From assembly GCF_003610775.1 (NCBI RefSeq), contig NZ_RAQO01000005.1, positions 248,001-312,000 of the forward strand: a stretch of DNA of 64,000 bases, in the 5' to 3' direction. Under the pieces are notes generated by a model that saw only the letters and a program-made list of their open reading frames with translations, was not told where the DNA came from and searched no databases. Positions 18,363 through 28,685 of the stretch are shown here, piece by piece (position 1 is the stretch's first letter; every line of letters begins with the position of its first letter). This DNA is from Alginatibacterium sediminis (GTDB taxonomy: Bacteria; Pseudomonadota; Gammaproteobacteria; Enterobacterales; Celerinatantimonadaceae). The position numbers were made by a program, and so were the translations under genes.

Positions 18363-18404
18363 GCGCATCGGTCTAATAAGGTTGATAACTGACTAGGAGC
18401 AAAT

Positions 18405-18824
18405 ATGGCGCAACTTAAAACCAGACCAAATGGTGGAAACGTGCAAGCTTTTATTGCAAATGTTGCACACGAGCAGCGCCGTGCTGATGCTGAAGTATTG
18501 TTAACATTGTTCCTAAAAGTAAGCCAACGACCGGCTGTAATGTGGGGCGATTCAATCATTGGCTTTGGTCGTTACGAATACAGCAATCAACGTGGAAAAC
18601 ATAGTTGGTTGTTAACCGGTTTTTCGCCGCGTAAGCAGAACACCACGATCTATATCATGCAGGGATTCGAGCTGTTTTCTTCTGAAATTGCGCGTTTGGG
18701 CAAAGTAAAAACAGCGCGATCATGCCTATATATAAACCGACTCGAAAACATAGATATGCAAGTGTTAGAGCAACTGCTAAAAAAAGCAGTGATTGACATG
18801 CGTCATCGCTATACCTGTTATTAA
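18405..18824 (+). CDS. DUF1801 domain protein
   Basis: A 139-aa cytosolic protein of the DUF1801 (YdhG-like) fold. The RADAEVLLTLFLKVS helix, MWGDSIIGFGRYEYS and the GKHSWLLTGFSPRKQNTTIYIM strand pair match the family, ending with a MRHRYT tail after a helix that carries the conserved SCLYINRLENID. The function of the family is not established. A GGAG-like site precedes the ATG. Confidence 0.8.
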   Translation: MAQLKTRPNGGNVQAFIANVAHEQRRADAEVLLTLFLKVSQRPAVMWGDSIIGFGRYEYSNQRGKHSWLLTGFSPRKQNTTIYIMQGFELFSSEIARLGKVKTARSCLYINRLENIDMQVLEQLLKKAVIDMRHRYTCY

Positions 18825-18888
18825 CATATGTCAGTCGCTTTGCTCTCTAGTATGACTCCTTGTATTCCGTTTAGAATGAGGAATGAAG

Positions 18889-19656
18889 ATGAGCTACCTA
18901 ACTTTGGACTCAACGAATATCACAGCCGAACACATATGCTGCGCAATATCTGATAAGAAGTGCGCGCAAAGCTATGCGGCGAAAAAACAATGGCTTTCAC
19001 AGTCCTTTGCACATGATTACGTATTTAGCCGGCTCGATGAGCGAGCAAAAGTGTTCATTGAGTATGGCCCCGCAGAGACGGCTTGGCAGCCTATAGATGC
19101 AGACAACTACTTAGCTTTAGGTTGTTTTTGGGTTTCAGGTAAGTATAAACAGCAAGGGCATGGTAAAGCCTTATTGGCCCAAGCAATTCATGCTGCTAAG
19201 GCGCAAGATAAGCATGGTCTTGTGGCCATAGTAGGGCGCAAAAAATTTCATTTTAGTAGCGATACCAAGTGGCTACTCAAACAAGGCTTTGTCGAAGTTG
19301 ACGCGCTGGAGTCTGGTTTTGTGCTATTGGCGTATGCCTTCGATAATAATGCACCAACCCCTAGCTTTCTTAAACATCTTCACACCGCCAAGCTACCCTC
19401 GCAAGGGTGCGTTGTTTACTACTCCAATCGCTGCCCGTTTAGCGAGTATCACGTACAAAATTCCTTAGTCGAAAGCTGTCGAAACCGTCAGATTGAACTT
19501 ACAGTGATTAAGCTTGAGAGTAACGAGCAAGCAATGCTTAGCCCTGCTCCAAGTAGCATCTTTAGTTTGTTTTATGAGGGTAGATTTGTGACTACCGATA
19601 TTAGCGCCTGCATGGATAGCCGCTTTGATAAAATTGTGCTTAATATGAAGTCTTAA
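18889..19656 (+). CDS. GNAT acetyltransferase fused to a YoaP-like domain
   Basis: A 255-aa two-domain protein. The N-terminal ~150 residues are a GNAT acetyltransferase with the acetyl-CoA loop YKQQGHGKALL. The C-terminal ~100 residues form a thioredoxin-like YoaP-type domain with a YSNRCPFSEYH active-site-like segment and SPAPSSIFSLFYEGRFVT. ATG 18889 is preferred because the GAGG site is then about eight bases away; ATG 18883 is too close to it. The family has been seen in Bacillus (YoaP) and scattered in Proteobacteria. The substrate is unknown. Confidence 0.75.
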   Translation: MSYLTLDSTNITAEHICCAISDKKCAQSYAAKKQWLSQSFAHDYVFSRLDERAKVFIEYGPAETAWQPIDADNYLALGCFWVSGKYKQQGHGKALLAQAIHAAKAQDKHGLVAIVGRKKFHFSSDTKWLLKQGFVEVDALESGFVLLAYAFDNNAPTPSFLKHLHTAKLPSQGCVVYYSNRCPFSEYHVQNSLVESCRNRQIELTVIKLESNEQAMLSPAPSSIFSLFYEGRFVTTDISACMDSRFDKIVLNMKS

Positions 19657-20258
19657 TTGCCAATACTAACTAAATTATGCAGCCATAAACTTTAAGATTA
19701 ACCGCGCACAAAAAGAATCATTGCCATCATCGTAGGGTCAAACTTGAGGACTCTACAGCGTGATAATTTCAATGCTACTAATTAGTTGGTCGTTATTAGT
19801 CGTATATAGAATTGCTTGAATCACGAATAAAACCCCGTTACTAGTTGACCTAATGACACCATTTTTGACGTTGAGGCAAGGGTTTGGAGTCGACTAGGCT
19901 GATCTAACAAATAGTAGGATTGGTAAAATATGGCGTTCTTTTCAGCCAAGCTAAGATAACAATCTTGCTGTAGCTTGATCACGAATGTCTACAAGTCCCT
20001 TATATTACTATAACCGGCGTTCTCGTTCTCCTCTGTCTGCTTCTATGTCTGTTGAAGTTGTTCGACTCATTCTCTTTTGCAGCGTGTATCCTCATGCTCA
20101 TTAGACGCTGATTTTCACAAATGCCCTCTATTCAACAGTTTTACTAAAACGGTTTTACCACGATTAAAAAATCGTATTAACCCCATTTAATATACGTCAT
20201 GATAGGTAGACAGATTTGAGAGCGTGATTAAATTCATAACAGAGCGACTGGGGGAATT
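19657..20258. other. 602-bp spacer without recognisable gene
   Basis: No convincing coding frame in either direction. Close to the LysR gene there is a small hairpin at 20160-20175 (ACGATT, four A, AATCGT) and a palindromic AAAACGGTTTT nearby. These may belong to the LysR promoter. The rest shows nothing I can name. Confidence 0.4.
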
Positions 20259-21164
20259 ATGAAATTCAGCTTGGAGCAACTGCAAGCGTTTGTGTATGTG
20301 TATGAGCAACGATCTTTTAGTAAAGCCGCTATTAAGTTAGAAAGACACAGAACGACAGTGGGGCAAGTGATCGCCAATTTAGAAGATATAGTGGCCGTCG
20401 ATCTATTTGAGAGAACCCCTCGATGGGTAGAGCCAACAGAAGAAGCGCATCTCCTGTATCACTATGCCAAGCAAACGCTATCTCAAGCAGGGGCATTTGA
20501 TAAAATTGCGTTGAGCCTTGCTTATGGTGGTTTGGAATCGGTGACCATCGCTTACAGTAGCTTTATTCCTTTAGGTGGTATTGCTTCGATTCGAGAACAA
20601 CTTGCACTAGATTATCCAAATATGAAAGTGAATTTATTGGTAAGAAGCCAAGCAGAAATTCGTGCAGGATTGGAAGACGAAACGATTCATTTTGCGATTG
20701 TTAATACTCATAACGGTAGTGCTGTGAGTAACATTGATTATACGATGTTAGGCGATATTTCATTTGTCCCGTACGTAGCCAAATCAAATGAGATAGTTTC
20801 CCTCCCAGCGGATGAACAATATTTAGCTTTGAAAGAATCCAGACAATTTATATTAAAATCGTTTTTGGACGAGGATATGCATAAACGCGTTATTCTCTCG
20901 GCAAATTATGAGGTGGTTGATCAATTTGCAATGGCAATCAAGTTAAGTCAAATGGACTTGGGATGGACTCTGTTACCTAAAAACAGCAGCTCGATCGATT
21001 ATATAGCGAATAATCTGATAAGGGTCGACTGTAAGAAAATTGAGAGTGGTATCTCAATACCACTCTCACTATGGAATTTACAGTCTAAACCTATATTAGA
21101 GATAAAAAAATCTATCAATAATGCGATTAATCTCTATCTTAAAAAAAGTTCTGCTGACAGGTAA
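20259..21164 (+). CDS. LysR-family transcriptional regulator
   Basis: A 301-aa LysR regulator. The winged HTH covers residues 1-60 (LEQLQAFVYVYEQRSFSKAAIKLERHRTTVGQVIANLED and LFERTPRWVEPT), followed by the linker helix and a periplasmic-binding-like effector domain from about 90. The HTH recognition helix has HRTTVGQVI instead of the usual QPAVSRQI. The start has a strong GGGGGA site. Both neighbours are far away (600 and 750 bp), so no target can be assigned. Confidence 0.87.
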   Translation: MKFSLEQLQAFVYVYEQRSFSKAAIKLERHRTTVGQVIANLEDIVAVDLFERTPRWVEPTEEAHLLYHYAKQTLSQAGAFDKIALSLAYGGLESVTIAYSSFIPLGGIASIREQLALDYPNMKVNLLVRSQAEIRAGLEDETIHFAIVNTHNGSAVSNIDYTMLGDISFVPYVAKSNEIVSLPADEQYLALKESRQFILKSFLDEDMHKRVILSANYEVVDQFAMAIKLSQMDLGWTLLPKNSSSIDYIANNLIRVDCKKIESGISIPLSLWNLQSKPILEIKKSINNAINLYLKKSSADR

Positions 21165-21911
21165 ACGGTCATAGCAATTGTATTGGCGTTGCTGTTAGTC
21201 ATGTACCCACCAAAAGTGGGAACTTCACAATAGTAGTCGCTTTCAATAATATTTAGTTACTGCGCAGCGAGTTGCTCTATCAGGTCGAACTTTTACAACG
21301 CGCTCGTTATTTGAAACTATGAATTCTCCATTCGCCATTAACCTTTATTTGGTTATGACCAGTTGAAATAACACGGATTAACAACGTTTGCTTTACTGTT
21401 AATTTTGCCCAAACCGAAAATCAAAATATCAGCATTGGCACCAATTTGTATCCGTCCATCTTTTTCATTTGCGGCACAACATCGCGCAAAATATTAGCCG
21501 AAATAGGGGGGCATCTTGAGATAGCTTCGAGGCGTGAAATTTTTGTACGCTCTTGTGCCCATTCCCCGATATAACGCGCAATTCTTGAGCTGCAGTGGAT
21601 GAAATCATCATCAATACAACATGTGAAAGACAAGCCTCAATATTCAGGCAGGGTGTAAAGAAAGCAAGCCAAAATATGCTTGAAACGAAGCATCATTTCG
21701 GACCTGTTCTATCTTGGCTTCTATTACAAACAACCAGCGTTCTAACCTGAACCTGCGCATTGAGAAAATGGTTTTAGGAAGTCTGTTGGTATTCTAATGT
21801 TCAAAATTTGAAGCCCAGCGGATCTACTTGTATAATCGCGCGTCTCAAAGCAGATAGACTTGGTTTTGCCATCTTTTTGTTTTACCTAAGTAACTAAAAC
21901 AGGCAATTATC
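21165..21911. other. 747-bp spacer without a convincing gene
   Basis: Between lysR and dusA. A minus-strand frame of 70 codons (21421-21633) begins at TTG with poor spacing to any ribosome-binding site and resembles no family I know. No RNA gene or repeat was recognised. It may be decayed DNA. Confidence 0.4.
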
Positions 21912-22901
21912 TTGAATCAGCTCGAACCTCGTCGTCCATATCACGCTAATCGATTTTCAGTCGCCCCGATGCTCGATTGGACGGACCGGCATTGTCGTTA
22001 CTTTCACCGCTTGATGAGCCAGCAAACCTTGCTATACACCGAGATGGTGACGACTGGTGCTATTATGCATGGTCGTGGGGACTACCTGAGTTATTCGCAG
22101 CAAGAGCATCCGATAGCTTTGCAGTTAGGTGGCTCCAACGCGAAAGACCTAGCGCTGTGCGCTCAAAAAGCCCAAGAGTATGGCTATGACGAAGTAAACC
22201 TCAATGTGGGTTGCCCTTCAGATCGTGTTCAAAATGGGCGTTTTGGTGCCTGCTTAATGGCTGAACCACAATTAGTTGCGGATTGTGTTCGTGCAATGCG
22301 CGAGGTTGTTGATATCCCGGTTACCATTAAAACTCGGATCGGAATTGACGAGCAAGACAGCTATGACTTCTTGCGACAATTTCTAGATGGGGTTCAAGCC
22401 GCTGGAGTAGAGCACTTTACTATCCATGCGCGTAAAGCTTGGCTATCGGGCTTAAGCCCTAAACAGAATCGTGATATACCGCCCTTGGATTATGATCGGG
22501 CTTACCAAGTCAAACGCGACTACCCGCACCTCAATATATCGGTGAATGGCGGTATCCAGAGTTTGGAAGCCTGTAAGCAGCATCTGGAACATCTTGATGG
22601 CGTGATGCTGGGGCGCGAGGTATATCAAAACCCTTACATACTGTCTCAAGTTGACTCGCAAATATTTGGCTTGGAAGATTCTGGCCTAAGCCGTCATCAA
22701 GTGGTGGAGGCGATGTACCCTTATATTGAAGCGCACCTTGCCCAAGGTGGGCGTTTACAGCATATAACGCGACATATGTTGGGTTTATTTCAAGGCTGCG
22801 TAGGAGCTCGGGCATGGCGCAGACATATCAGCGAAAATGCGCATAAATCTGGGGCGGATACCTCGGTCGTAGAAATTGCTTTGTCTAAGGTATCCGAATA
22901 A
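21912..22901 (+). CDS. dusA: tRNA-dihydrouridine(20/20a) synthase
   Basis: A 329-aa FMN- and NADPH-dependent enzyme that reduces U20/U20a in the tRNA D-loop. [18 protein letters not shown] is the DusA N-terminus. The active-site Cys is C101 in [13 protein letters not shown] contacts include [24 protein letters not shown] (DusA-specific) and VNGGI, and the end carries [19 protein letters not shown]. The start is TTG, as no ATG occurs before residue 20 and the family N-terminus would be lost. It converges with the M48 gene. Confidence 0.94.
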   Translation: MNQLEPRRPYHANRFSVAPMLDWTDRHCRYFHRLMSQQTLLYTEMVTTGAIMHGRGDYLSYSQQEHPIALQLGGSNAKDLALCAQKAQEYGYDEVNLNVGCPSDRVQNGRFGACLMAEPQLVADCVRAMREVVDIPVTIKTRIGIDEQDSYDFLRQFLDGVQAAGVEHFTIHARKAWLSGLSPKQNRDIPPLDYDRAYQVKRDYPHLNISVNGGIQSLEACKQHLEHLDGVMLGREVYQNPYILSQVDSQIFGLEDSGLSRHQVVEAMYPYIEAHLAQGGRLQHITRHMLGLFQGCVGARAWRRHISENAHKSGADTSVVEIALSKVSE

Positions 22902-22903
22902 AT

Positions 22904-24370
22904 CTACTGTGCTGTGCTTATGTCTTTATATTTTTGTAAAACAATAATTTTAACAGCCTGGTCCTTTTCTAGTTTTTGTTTTAATTCAAGTTGGTTGAGC
23001 AAAGCTATAGCGTCACTAGGGATCTCGCTAGCACTGCGTCTAGCAAGCTCATCTAGAGTTTCATCTGACATAGCCGCTACTACCCTTACAACAGGGTGTT
23101 GAATTTTATCGCGTTGTTGTTCTGAAATCGGCTTAAAACTACGTGCTGATGCTTCAATTTGTTGTTGGTGGGCTTTGGGAGAAACCGCGACAATTTGATA
23201 GCTTAAATTATCAAGTTCAAGCCAAACGCGGTGAACGTACATAGGTTCTGGACCACTACTATCGATTAATCCAACCCAATAGGCCTCGCTATTCCACGCT
23301 GTTGTCTCAGGATTGACTTTGACGTCAACGTGATACTTTTCTTCAATTTGATGTTTAAACTTATCAGCGTTGTTTTTAGCCCCTTGATAGGGAGCCAAGC
23401 CAACAAATATAAATGATTGGCGATCGGTATGAACCGCTCCAACGGCTTCAGGCTTATTGACTGTATCCCAGTCTTTTGGAAATTCAATAGAGATCCCCAT
23501 TTGAGGGTGCAAAAATAGCTGTTTTACGAAAACGCCGCGATTAGGATTCTCTGCGACAAACAGCCCGTCTAAGCGAGTTAAAAACTCACTATCTATTGGC
23601 GACGTACCTGAATATTTAAGCTTTTTACTGGTCTTTTTAATATTTTTTACGCGATCAGGTGTAAAGGGGTGATCATCAAAATAGCTCTTACGTTGCTCTT
23701 GTTGAGTTATATATTCGATAGAAGCGTTTAAGCGGGTTAGTATAGGTCCCATTGCTAGTGGGTTGTATCCCGCCTTTGCTGCTAGGGTAATACCTAATTC
23801 ATCTGAATCAGATTCATGGCTGCGGCTATAACCAGACGCCAACAAATTGTTGCTGGTTTTCAACGGTGCATTCAGCAAGGTGCCAAGGTCTTCATCGATG
23901 ACGTGTCCAACTACATCTCCGGGAACTTCTAAGAGCCGTGGTAATATACTTGAGCCTAACTGTTTAATTGAGTGACGTTCAGTGACATGAATGATTTCGT
24001 GAGCCAAAACTGTTGCCAGCTCATCCTCGTTAATCATTAGTGCTAACAAGCCTCGAGTGACATACACGTATCCACCCGGCAGGGCAAAAGCATTCGGTGC
24101 AGGATCGTCTATGACCGTAAAACGAAAGTCGAATCGTGGATTTTCTAGTTCAGCAACTAACCTAGCACCTACTTGTTGAACATAATCAATAAGCACCGCG
24201 TCTTGGTAAATCCCCATTTGTTGCTCGACCATTTTTGCATTTTGAGCGCCAAGCTTTTTATCTAATTCAGTACTAAGGGCTAAACTTGGGGGACTAAAGC
24301 TTAAAGAGAAGATTACGAGAAGGCAGCATAGGATCCAGCCATGTATTTTTACGGTAAGTTGTGCACTCAT
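22904..24370 (-). CDS. M48-family periplasmic metalloprotease
   Basis: A 488-aa secreted zinc protease. A signal/anchor segment (WILCCLLVIFSLSFSPPSLA) is followed by the peptidase domain with HEIIH at about 124-128 and the third-ligand region SHESDSDELG. The FALPGGYVYVTRGLLALMINEDELATVLAHE pattern is that of BepA/LoiP-like enzymes active in outer-membrane protein quality control. The C-terminal half is a separate soluble domain without recognised TPRs. The start at 24370 has GGAAG seven bases upstream, and the longer frame to 24409 has none. Confidence 0.88.
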   Translation of the reverse strand: MSAQLTVKIHGWILCCLLVIFSLSFSPPSLALSTELDKKLGAQNAKMVEQQMGIYQDAVLIDYVQQVGARLVAELENPRFDFRFTVIDDPAPNAFALPGGYVYVTRGLLALMINEDELATVLAHEIIHVTERHSIKQLGSSILPRLLEVPGDVVGHVIDEDLGTLLNAPLKTSNNLLASGYSRSHESDSDELGITLAAKAGYNPLAMGPILTRLNASIEYITQQEQRKSYFDDHPFTPDRVKNIKKTSKKLKYSGTSPIDSEFLTRLDGLFVAENPNRGVFVKQLFLHPQMGISIEFPKDWDTVNKPEAVGAVHTDRQSFIFVGLAPYQGAKNNADKFKHQIEEKYHVDVKVNPETTAWNSEAYWVGLIDSSGPEPMYVHRVWLELDNLSYQIVAVSPKAHQQQIEASARSFKPISEQQRDKIQHPVVRVVAAMSDETLDELARRSASEIPSDAIALLNQLELKQKLEKDQAVKIIVLQKYKDISTAQ

Positions 24371-24442
24371 ATATAAGCTTCCAGATTGTCTATCAATAAA
24401 GCTTAACATCTATTACAGGATATTCTATGAATATATAGATTG

Positions 24443-24464
24443 AAGGCTCATCTAAACGAGCCCT
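24443..24464 (-). terminator. Possible terminator of the DUF445 gene
   Basis: On the minus strand GGCTC and GAGCC pair across an 8-nt loop just past the DUF445 stop, followed by only two T. Weak. Confidence 0.35.
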
Positions 24465-24489
24465 CAGAAGATTGGAAGTAAACTTATGG

Positions 24490-25191
24490 CTAAATAAAAT
24501 GAGCGATTAAACCAAATACGCCACCAAATACGCCACCCCATACTACTAACCATCCCAAGTGCTTGCGGATCATAGTTTGTATGATTTCTTTAACTAAATT
24601 CGGCGTTAGTTCTTCAAGGCGTTGCTCGATAATGGATTGAATTTTAGTTTGAATCATCGACATGGCTTGCGGGCTTTCAGCATTACCACGTAGCTTCTCA
24701 CTAAAACTATCACTTGCAACAATATCGTTGACCGCGAACTTCAACTTTTGGGTGAAGTCGTCTTGCATCGGTAGTAGTGCTTCGCGCCCACCGACCATGG
24801 CTAGCATGCCACCGAACGACGATCCCTCTACAGTTTGCAATAAAGCCTCGAAAGCTGGGCTGAAGTCTGTGTCTTCAATGATAGGCTGAAGATCAAAGTG
24901 AGCCGCACCACCACTGGCGTCACTTAGGAATCGGTCAATATTTTCTTCAGTAAAAAACTGTTCCATCATCAATTGACGGATCCCAATTTTAAAATCTTCA
25001 AAGCGTGCGGGAATAACACCAGAACCATAGAGCAACGGTACTTTCTCAAACAACATGTGCACCGCTAGCCAATTAGTGACGGCTCCTGATAAGGCGAATA
25101 GGCCAACGCTAAGCACTAAGGTGTTACCAGAAACCCAGCCGAAAACAACCAGTGTTAAAGTTATAAGATTGGTTACAAGAGTTTTGTTCAT
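24490..25191 (-). CDS. DUF445 family membrane protein
   Basis: A 233-aa membrane protein of the DUF445/YheB family. The N-terminal pair of helices (LITLTLVVFGWVSGNTLVLSVGLFALSGAVTNWLAVHMLFEKVPLLYGSGVIP) contains the conserved GAVTNWLA and the FEKVP loop. A C-terminal helix (WLVVWGGVFGGVFGLIAHFI) follows a hydrophilic middle. The function of the family is unknown. The true start is 25191; the longer frame to 25389 runs through the valS 3' end and is not coding there. It lies downstream of valS on the same strand, after a hairpin. Confidence 0.85.
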   Translation of the reverse strand: MNKTLVTNLITLTLVVFGWVSGNTLVLSVGLFALSGAVTNWLAVHMLFEKVPLLYGSGVIPARFEDFKIGIRQLMMEQFFTEENIDRFLSDASGGAAHFDLQPIIEDTDFSPAFEALLQTVEGSSFGGMLAMVGGREALLPMQDDFTQKLKFAVNDIVASDSFSEKLRGNAESPQAMSMIQTKIQSIIEQRLEELTPNLVKEIIQTMIRKHLGWLVVWGGVFGGVFGLIAHFI

Positions 25192-25218
25192 TGTTTTTTC
25201 ACAACTTGAAAAGTAAAT

Positions 25219-25248
25219 AACCCAAAGCTTTGGGTAAAGCTTTGGGTT
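25219..25248 (-). terminator. Hairpin after valS
   Basis: A perfect 10-bp stem, AACCCAAAGC and GCTTTGGGTT, with a 10-nt loop lies just past the valS stop. On the minus strand it is followed by a moderately T-rich stretch, so it probably terminates or attenuates transcription before DUF445. Confidence 0.6.
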
Positions 25249-25261
25249 GTTTAGGGTATAA

Positions 25262-28120
25262 CTAAAGTGATTCGATCGTCGCGATTTGTTCGCGGATCTT
25301 GTCACCAGCAAGTAATGCTTCGTCCATTTTAGCGCGCTCTTTAGCGATGACCGCATCAGGTGCATTTGCAACAAATTTCTCGTTGGCAAGTTTACCTTCT
25401 ACGCGCTTCAGGTCACCACTTACCTTTTCCAATTGCTTGTTCAATCGGGCAAGCTCAGCATCTTTATCAATTAGACCTGCCATAGGAATAAGAACTTCCA
25501 TCTCGCCTAGTAATGCCGTAGCGCTTGCTGGAGCTGTTTCTCCAGACTCAAGGGTTGTTACAGTTTCAAGCTTAGCTAGGGCAGACAAGAAAGCCTGGTT
25601 TTGCTCTAGGCGGCGCAGATCCTCATTGCTGGCATTTTTGATGAGTACATTCAGCGGCTTGTTTGGGCTAATGTCCATTTCGCCGCGAATATTACGAATC
25701 GCTACAATGAATTGCTTCAACCACTCCAAATCTGACATGGCTGTTGCGTCAACTTTATCTCCGTCAAACTCAGGGAAAGCGGCCAACATAATGGTATCGC
25801 CAGCTTTACCTGCAAGCGGTGCAACCGTTGCCCAAATACTCTCAGTGATATACGGCATAATCGGATGCATCAATCTCAGCAAGCTTTCAAGAATGGTCAC
25901 CAAGGTATGGCGAGTGCCACGTTGCTGGCTTTCATTACCTTTAAACAATACCGGTTTAGTTAGTTCCAAATACCAATCGCAGAACTGGTTCCAAGTAAAT
26001 TCATAGATAATCTGAGCGGCGATATCAAAACGATAGGTATCTAGCGCATCGCGATAAGCTTTGATTGTTTCTTGGTATTGGCCTTGGATCCAGCGATCCG
26101 CTAATGAGTACTCGCGCTCAAGCTTGCTATCTAAACCGCAATCTTGGTCTTCGGTATTCATTAATACGTAGCGACTAGCGTTCCATATTTTATTACAGAA
26201 ATTTCGATAGCCATCGAGGCGCTTCATATCCCAATTGATGTCGCGACCGGTTGACGCCATTGCCGCTAGGGTAAAGCGTAGTGCGTCAGTACCATGGGCT
26301 TCAATGCCATCTTCAAAGGCTTTACGGGTATTTTTCTCAATCTTTTTGGCTAGTTGCGGTTGCATCATGTTGCCAACGCGTTTTTCAACAAGCTCTTCAA
26401 GACCAATGCCGTCTATCATATCGAGAGGATCAAGCACATTACCTTTCGATTTTGACATTTTGTCGCCATTCTCATCGCGAACCAGGCCTGTCATGTAAAC
26501 GGTTTTAAATGGAACTTGTGGTTTGCCGTTTTCATCTTTAATGAAATACATGGTCATCATGATCATGCGAGCAACCCAGAAGAAAATGATGTCAAAACCA
26601 GTCACTAGTACATCGCTAGGGTGGAAGGTTTTTAGGTTATCTGTTTGCTCAGGCCAACCTTGGGTTGCAAAGGTCCACAAGCCCGATGAGAACCAGGTAT
26701 CGAGTACATCGTTGTCTTGGCGCAGGACCACGACACTGGCTAAGCCATGCTTAGCACGAACTTCGTCTTCATCGCGGCCAACATATACATTACCAGCTTC
26801 GTCATACCATGCTGGAATACGGTGTCCCCACCAAAGTTGACGCGAGATGCACCAGTCCTGAATGTCGCGCATCCACGAGTAATACAGATTCTCATACTGC
26901 TTGGGTACAAACTGGATCTCGCCATCTTCAACGGCTTTGGTTGCAGTTTCTGCAAGTGGCGCAGCACGCACATACCATTGGTCGGTTAGCATCGGTTCAA
27001 TAACCACGCCGCCACGGTCGCCGTAAGGCAGGGTATTGTTATGCTCTGCAACTTCTTGTAGTAGTTCGAGTTGTTCAAACTCAGCCACAATAGCTTTGCG
27101 CGCTTTGAAGCGCTCTAAACCTTGAAATTGCTCTGGTATAACGTTGCTATAATCGTCGCTAGGTTCGCCATTGGTATTAAATACTTCGGCTGTGGCACGA
27201 ATGTTTGCATCTAAGGTGAGCACGTTAATCATTGGCAATTGATGACGTTTTCCGACTTCGTAGTCGTTGAAATCGTGGGCTGGTGTGATTTTTACGCAAC
27301 CAGTGCCCTTTTCCATATCAGCGTGTTCATCGGCAACGATAGGGATGCGGCGACCAACAAGCGGTAGTTCGATAAACTTACCAATAAGGCTTTGATAGCG
27401 CGGGTCTTCTGGATTTACGGCCACACCAGTATCGCCAAGAACGGTCTCGGGTCGAGTAGTGGCAACAACTAAGTAGTTTTTGCCTTCTGCTGTAGTGGCG
27501 CCATCGGCTAAGGGATAGCGCAGATGCCACATAAAGCCTTTTTTGTCTTTGTTTTCTACTTCTAAATCTGAAATCGCAGTATGTAGTTTAGGATCCCAAT
27601 TGACCAAGCGTTTGCCACGGTAAATGAGGTCATCTTCAAACATGCGCACAAAGGCTTCTTGAACCGCTTTGCAGTTGCCGTCATCCATGGTAAAACGTTC
27701 GCGTTCCCAATCAACTGAATCACCGAGGCGACGCATTTGTTTGGTGATCGTTCCACCACTTTGTTCTTTCCATTCCCAAATTTTATCGATAAAAGCATCG
27801 CGGCCGTAATCGTCTTTGGTTTTGTTTTCTTCAGCCGCAATTTTGCGCTCAACTACCATTTGAGTAGCGATGCCAGCGTGGTCGGTACCGACTTGCCACA
27901 AGGTGTTTTTGCCTTGCATACGCTGATAGCGAATCAGAGTATCCATAATTGTATGTTGGAAAGCATGTCCCATGTGTAAGCTGCCAGTCACATTTGGCAG
28001 CGGGATCATTATGCTGTAAGCGTCACTGCTTTGATCGCCGTTGGGCTTGAAATAACCTTGCTCTTCCCAAGTTTGATAAAGGGATTGTTCAATCGTTTTT
28101 GGATCGTATGTTTTTTCCAT
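25262..28120 (-). CDS. valS: Valyl-tRNA synthetase
   Basis: A 952-aa class I aminoacyl-tRNA synthetase that charges tRNA-Val. The HIGH motif appears as HMGH (residues 49-52, in [13 protein letters not shown]), KMSKS in [16 protein letters not shown], and the editing (CP1) domain contains [25 protein letters not shown]-terminal coiled-coil arm ([25 protein letters not shown]) ends the protein. It starts 7 bp after the holC stop, the same pepA-holC-valS order as in E. coli. Long frames on the opposite strand inside it are shadows. Confidence 0.97.
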   Translation of the reverse strand: MEKTYDPKTIEQSLYQTWEEQGYFKPNGDQSSDAYSIMIPLPNVTGSLHMGHAFQHTIMDTLIRYQRMQGKNTLWQVGTDHAGIATQMVVERKIAAEENKTKDDYGRDAFIDKIWEWKEQSGGTITKQMRRLGDSVDWERERFTMDDGNCKAVQEAFVRMFEDDLIYRGKRLVNWDPKLHTAISDLEVENKDKKGFMWHLRYPLADGATTAEGKNYLVVATTRPETVLGDTGVAVNPEDPRYQSLIGKFIELPLVGRRIPIVADEHADMEKGTGCVKITPAHDFNDYEVGKRHQLPMINVLTLDANIRATAEVFNTNGEPSDDYSNVIPEQFQGLERFKARKAIVAEFEQLELLQEVAEHNNTLPYGDRGGVVIEPMLTDQWYVRAAPLAETATKAVEDGEIQFVPKQYENLYYSWMRDIQDWCISRQLWWGHRIPAWYDEAGNVYVGRDEDEVRAKHGLASVVVLRQDNDVLDTWFSSGLWTFATQGWPEQTDNLKTFHPSDVLVTGFDIIFFWVARMIMMTMYFIKDENGKPQVPFKTVYMTGLVRDENGDKMSKSKGNVLDPLDMIDGIGLEELVEKRVGNMMQPQLAKKIEKNTRKAFEDGIEAHGTDALRFTLAAMASTGRDINWDMKRLDGYRNFCNKIWNASRYVLMNTEDQDCGLDSKLEREYSLADRWIQGQYQETIKAYRDALDTYRFDIAAQIIYEFTWNQFCDWYLELTKPVLFKGNESQQRGTRHTLVTILESLLRLMHPIMPYITESIWATVAPLAGKAGDTIMLAAFPEFDGDKVDATAMSDLEWLKQFIVAIRNIRGEMDISPNKPLNVLIKNASNEDLRRLEQNQAFLSALAKLETVTTLESGETAPASATALLGEMEVLIPMAGLIDKDAELARLNKQLEKVSGDLKRVEGKLANEKFVANAPDAVIAKERAKMDEALLAGDKIREQIATIESL

Positions 28121-28127
28121 CGGACAC

Positions 28128-28580
28128 TTAGCTCAAATCTTCAAATTCATCATTATAGGTGAGGGTTTCTAATTGGATCCCCATTTGCCTATACAGTCGG
28201 TAGCGGTCTCGTGCTTGTTTTTTTCCGGCTTCATCACCGGGCACAAAATCGATAATTTGTTGGTAGTACGTTGCAGTATTTGGTGCAGAACTCGCTAAAT
28301 TTATGAGAGTCTGACGTCGCGCATTGACCGGTTGCCAAGCTATTTCTACTGGGCTCGCTTGCTGTGGGTTTTCACCACTCAAACTATGCGGTACAAATTG
28401 TGCGGTATCAAAACGCCAAAGAATTTCATCGATGCGTTCGGCATGCTGTTGTGAGTTTGCCAGCACAAATACTTTCTCCCCATTTCGATAATGGCGAGAG
28501 ATAATTTGGCATGCGGCTTCATCAAGCTCACTACTGTCAGCACTTACTGAGCCGGACATAATATAAAATTTTGCGTTCAT
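28128..28580 (-). CDS. holC: DNA polymerase III chi subunit
   Basis: A 150-aa clamp-loader accessory subunit that links the holoenzyme to SSB. The N-terminus (AKFYIMSG), a Rossmann-like middle ([32 protein letters not shown]) and the [23 protein letters not shown] end are those of HolC. Its position between pepA and valS supports the call. Length equals that of E. coli chi. Confidence 0.93.
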   Translation of the reverse strand: MNAKFYIMSGSVSADSSELDEAACQIISRHYRNGEKVFVLANSQQHAERIDEILWRFDTAQFVPHSLSGENPQQASPVEIAWQPVNARRQTLINLASSAPNTATYYQQIIDFVPGDEAGKKQARDRYRLYRQMGIQLETLTYNDEFEDLS

Positions 28581-28641
28581 TGCGTAGTTTTGTTTACTCG
28601 TTACAAGCTCAATTACTTAAATAGGCTAAAATAATGCAAAA

Positions 28642-28659
28642 AAGGACCCGAAGGTCCTT
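28642..28659 (-). terminator. Intrinsic terminator after pepA
   Basis: The stem AAGGACC/GGTCCTT with a CGAA tetraloop is followed on the minus strand by six T. It lies between pepA and holC, so holC-valS may be partly transcribed from its own promoter. Confidence 0.8.
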
Positions 28660-28685
28660 AGATCAGATTGCGTAGTATAACCTGC

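Noticed and set aside
21421-21633. 70-codon minus-strand frame
   Set aside because: TTG start with poorly placed ribosome-binding site, no recognised family, and isolated in a long spacer.
25299-26006. 235-codon plus-strand frame inside valS
   Set aside because: It lies wholly antisense to the highly conserved valS coding sequence and has no family features.
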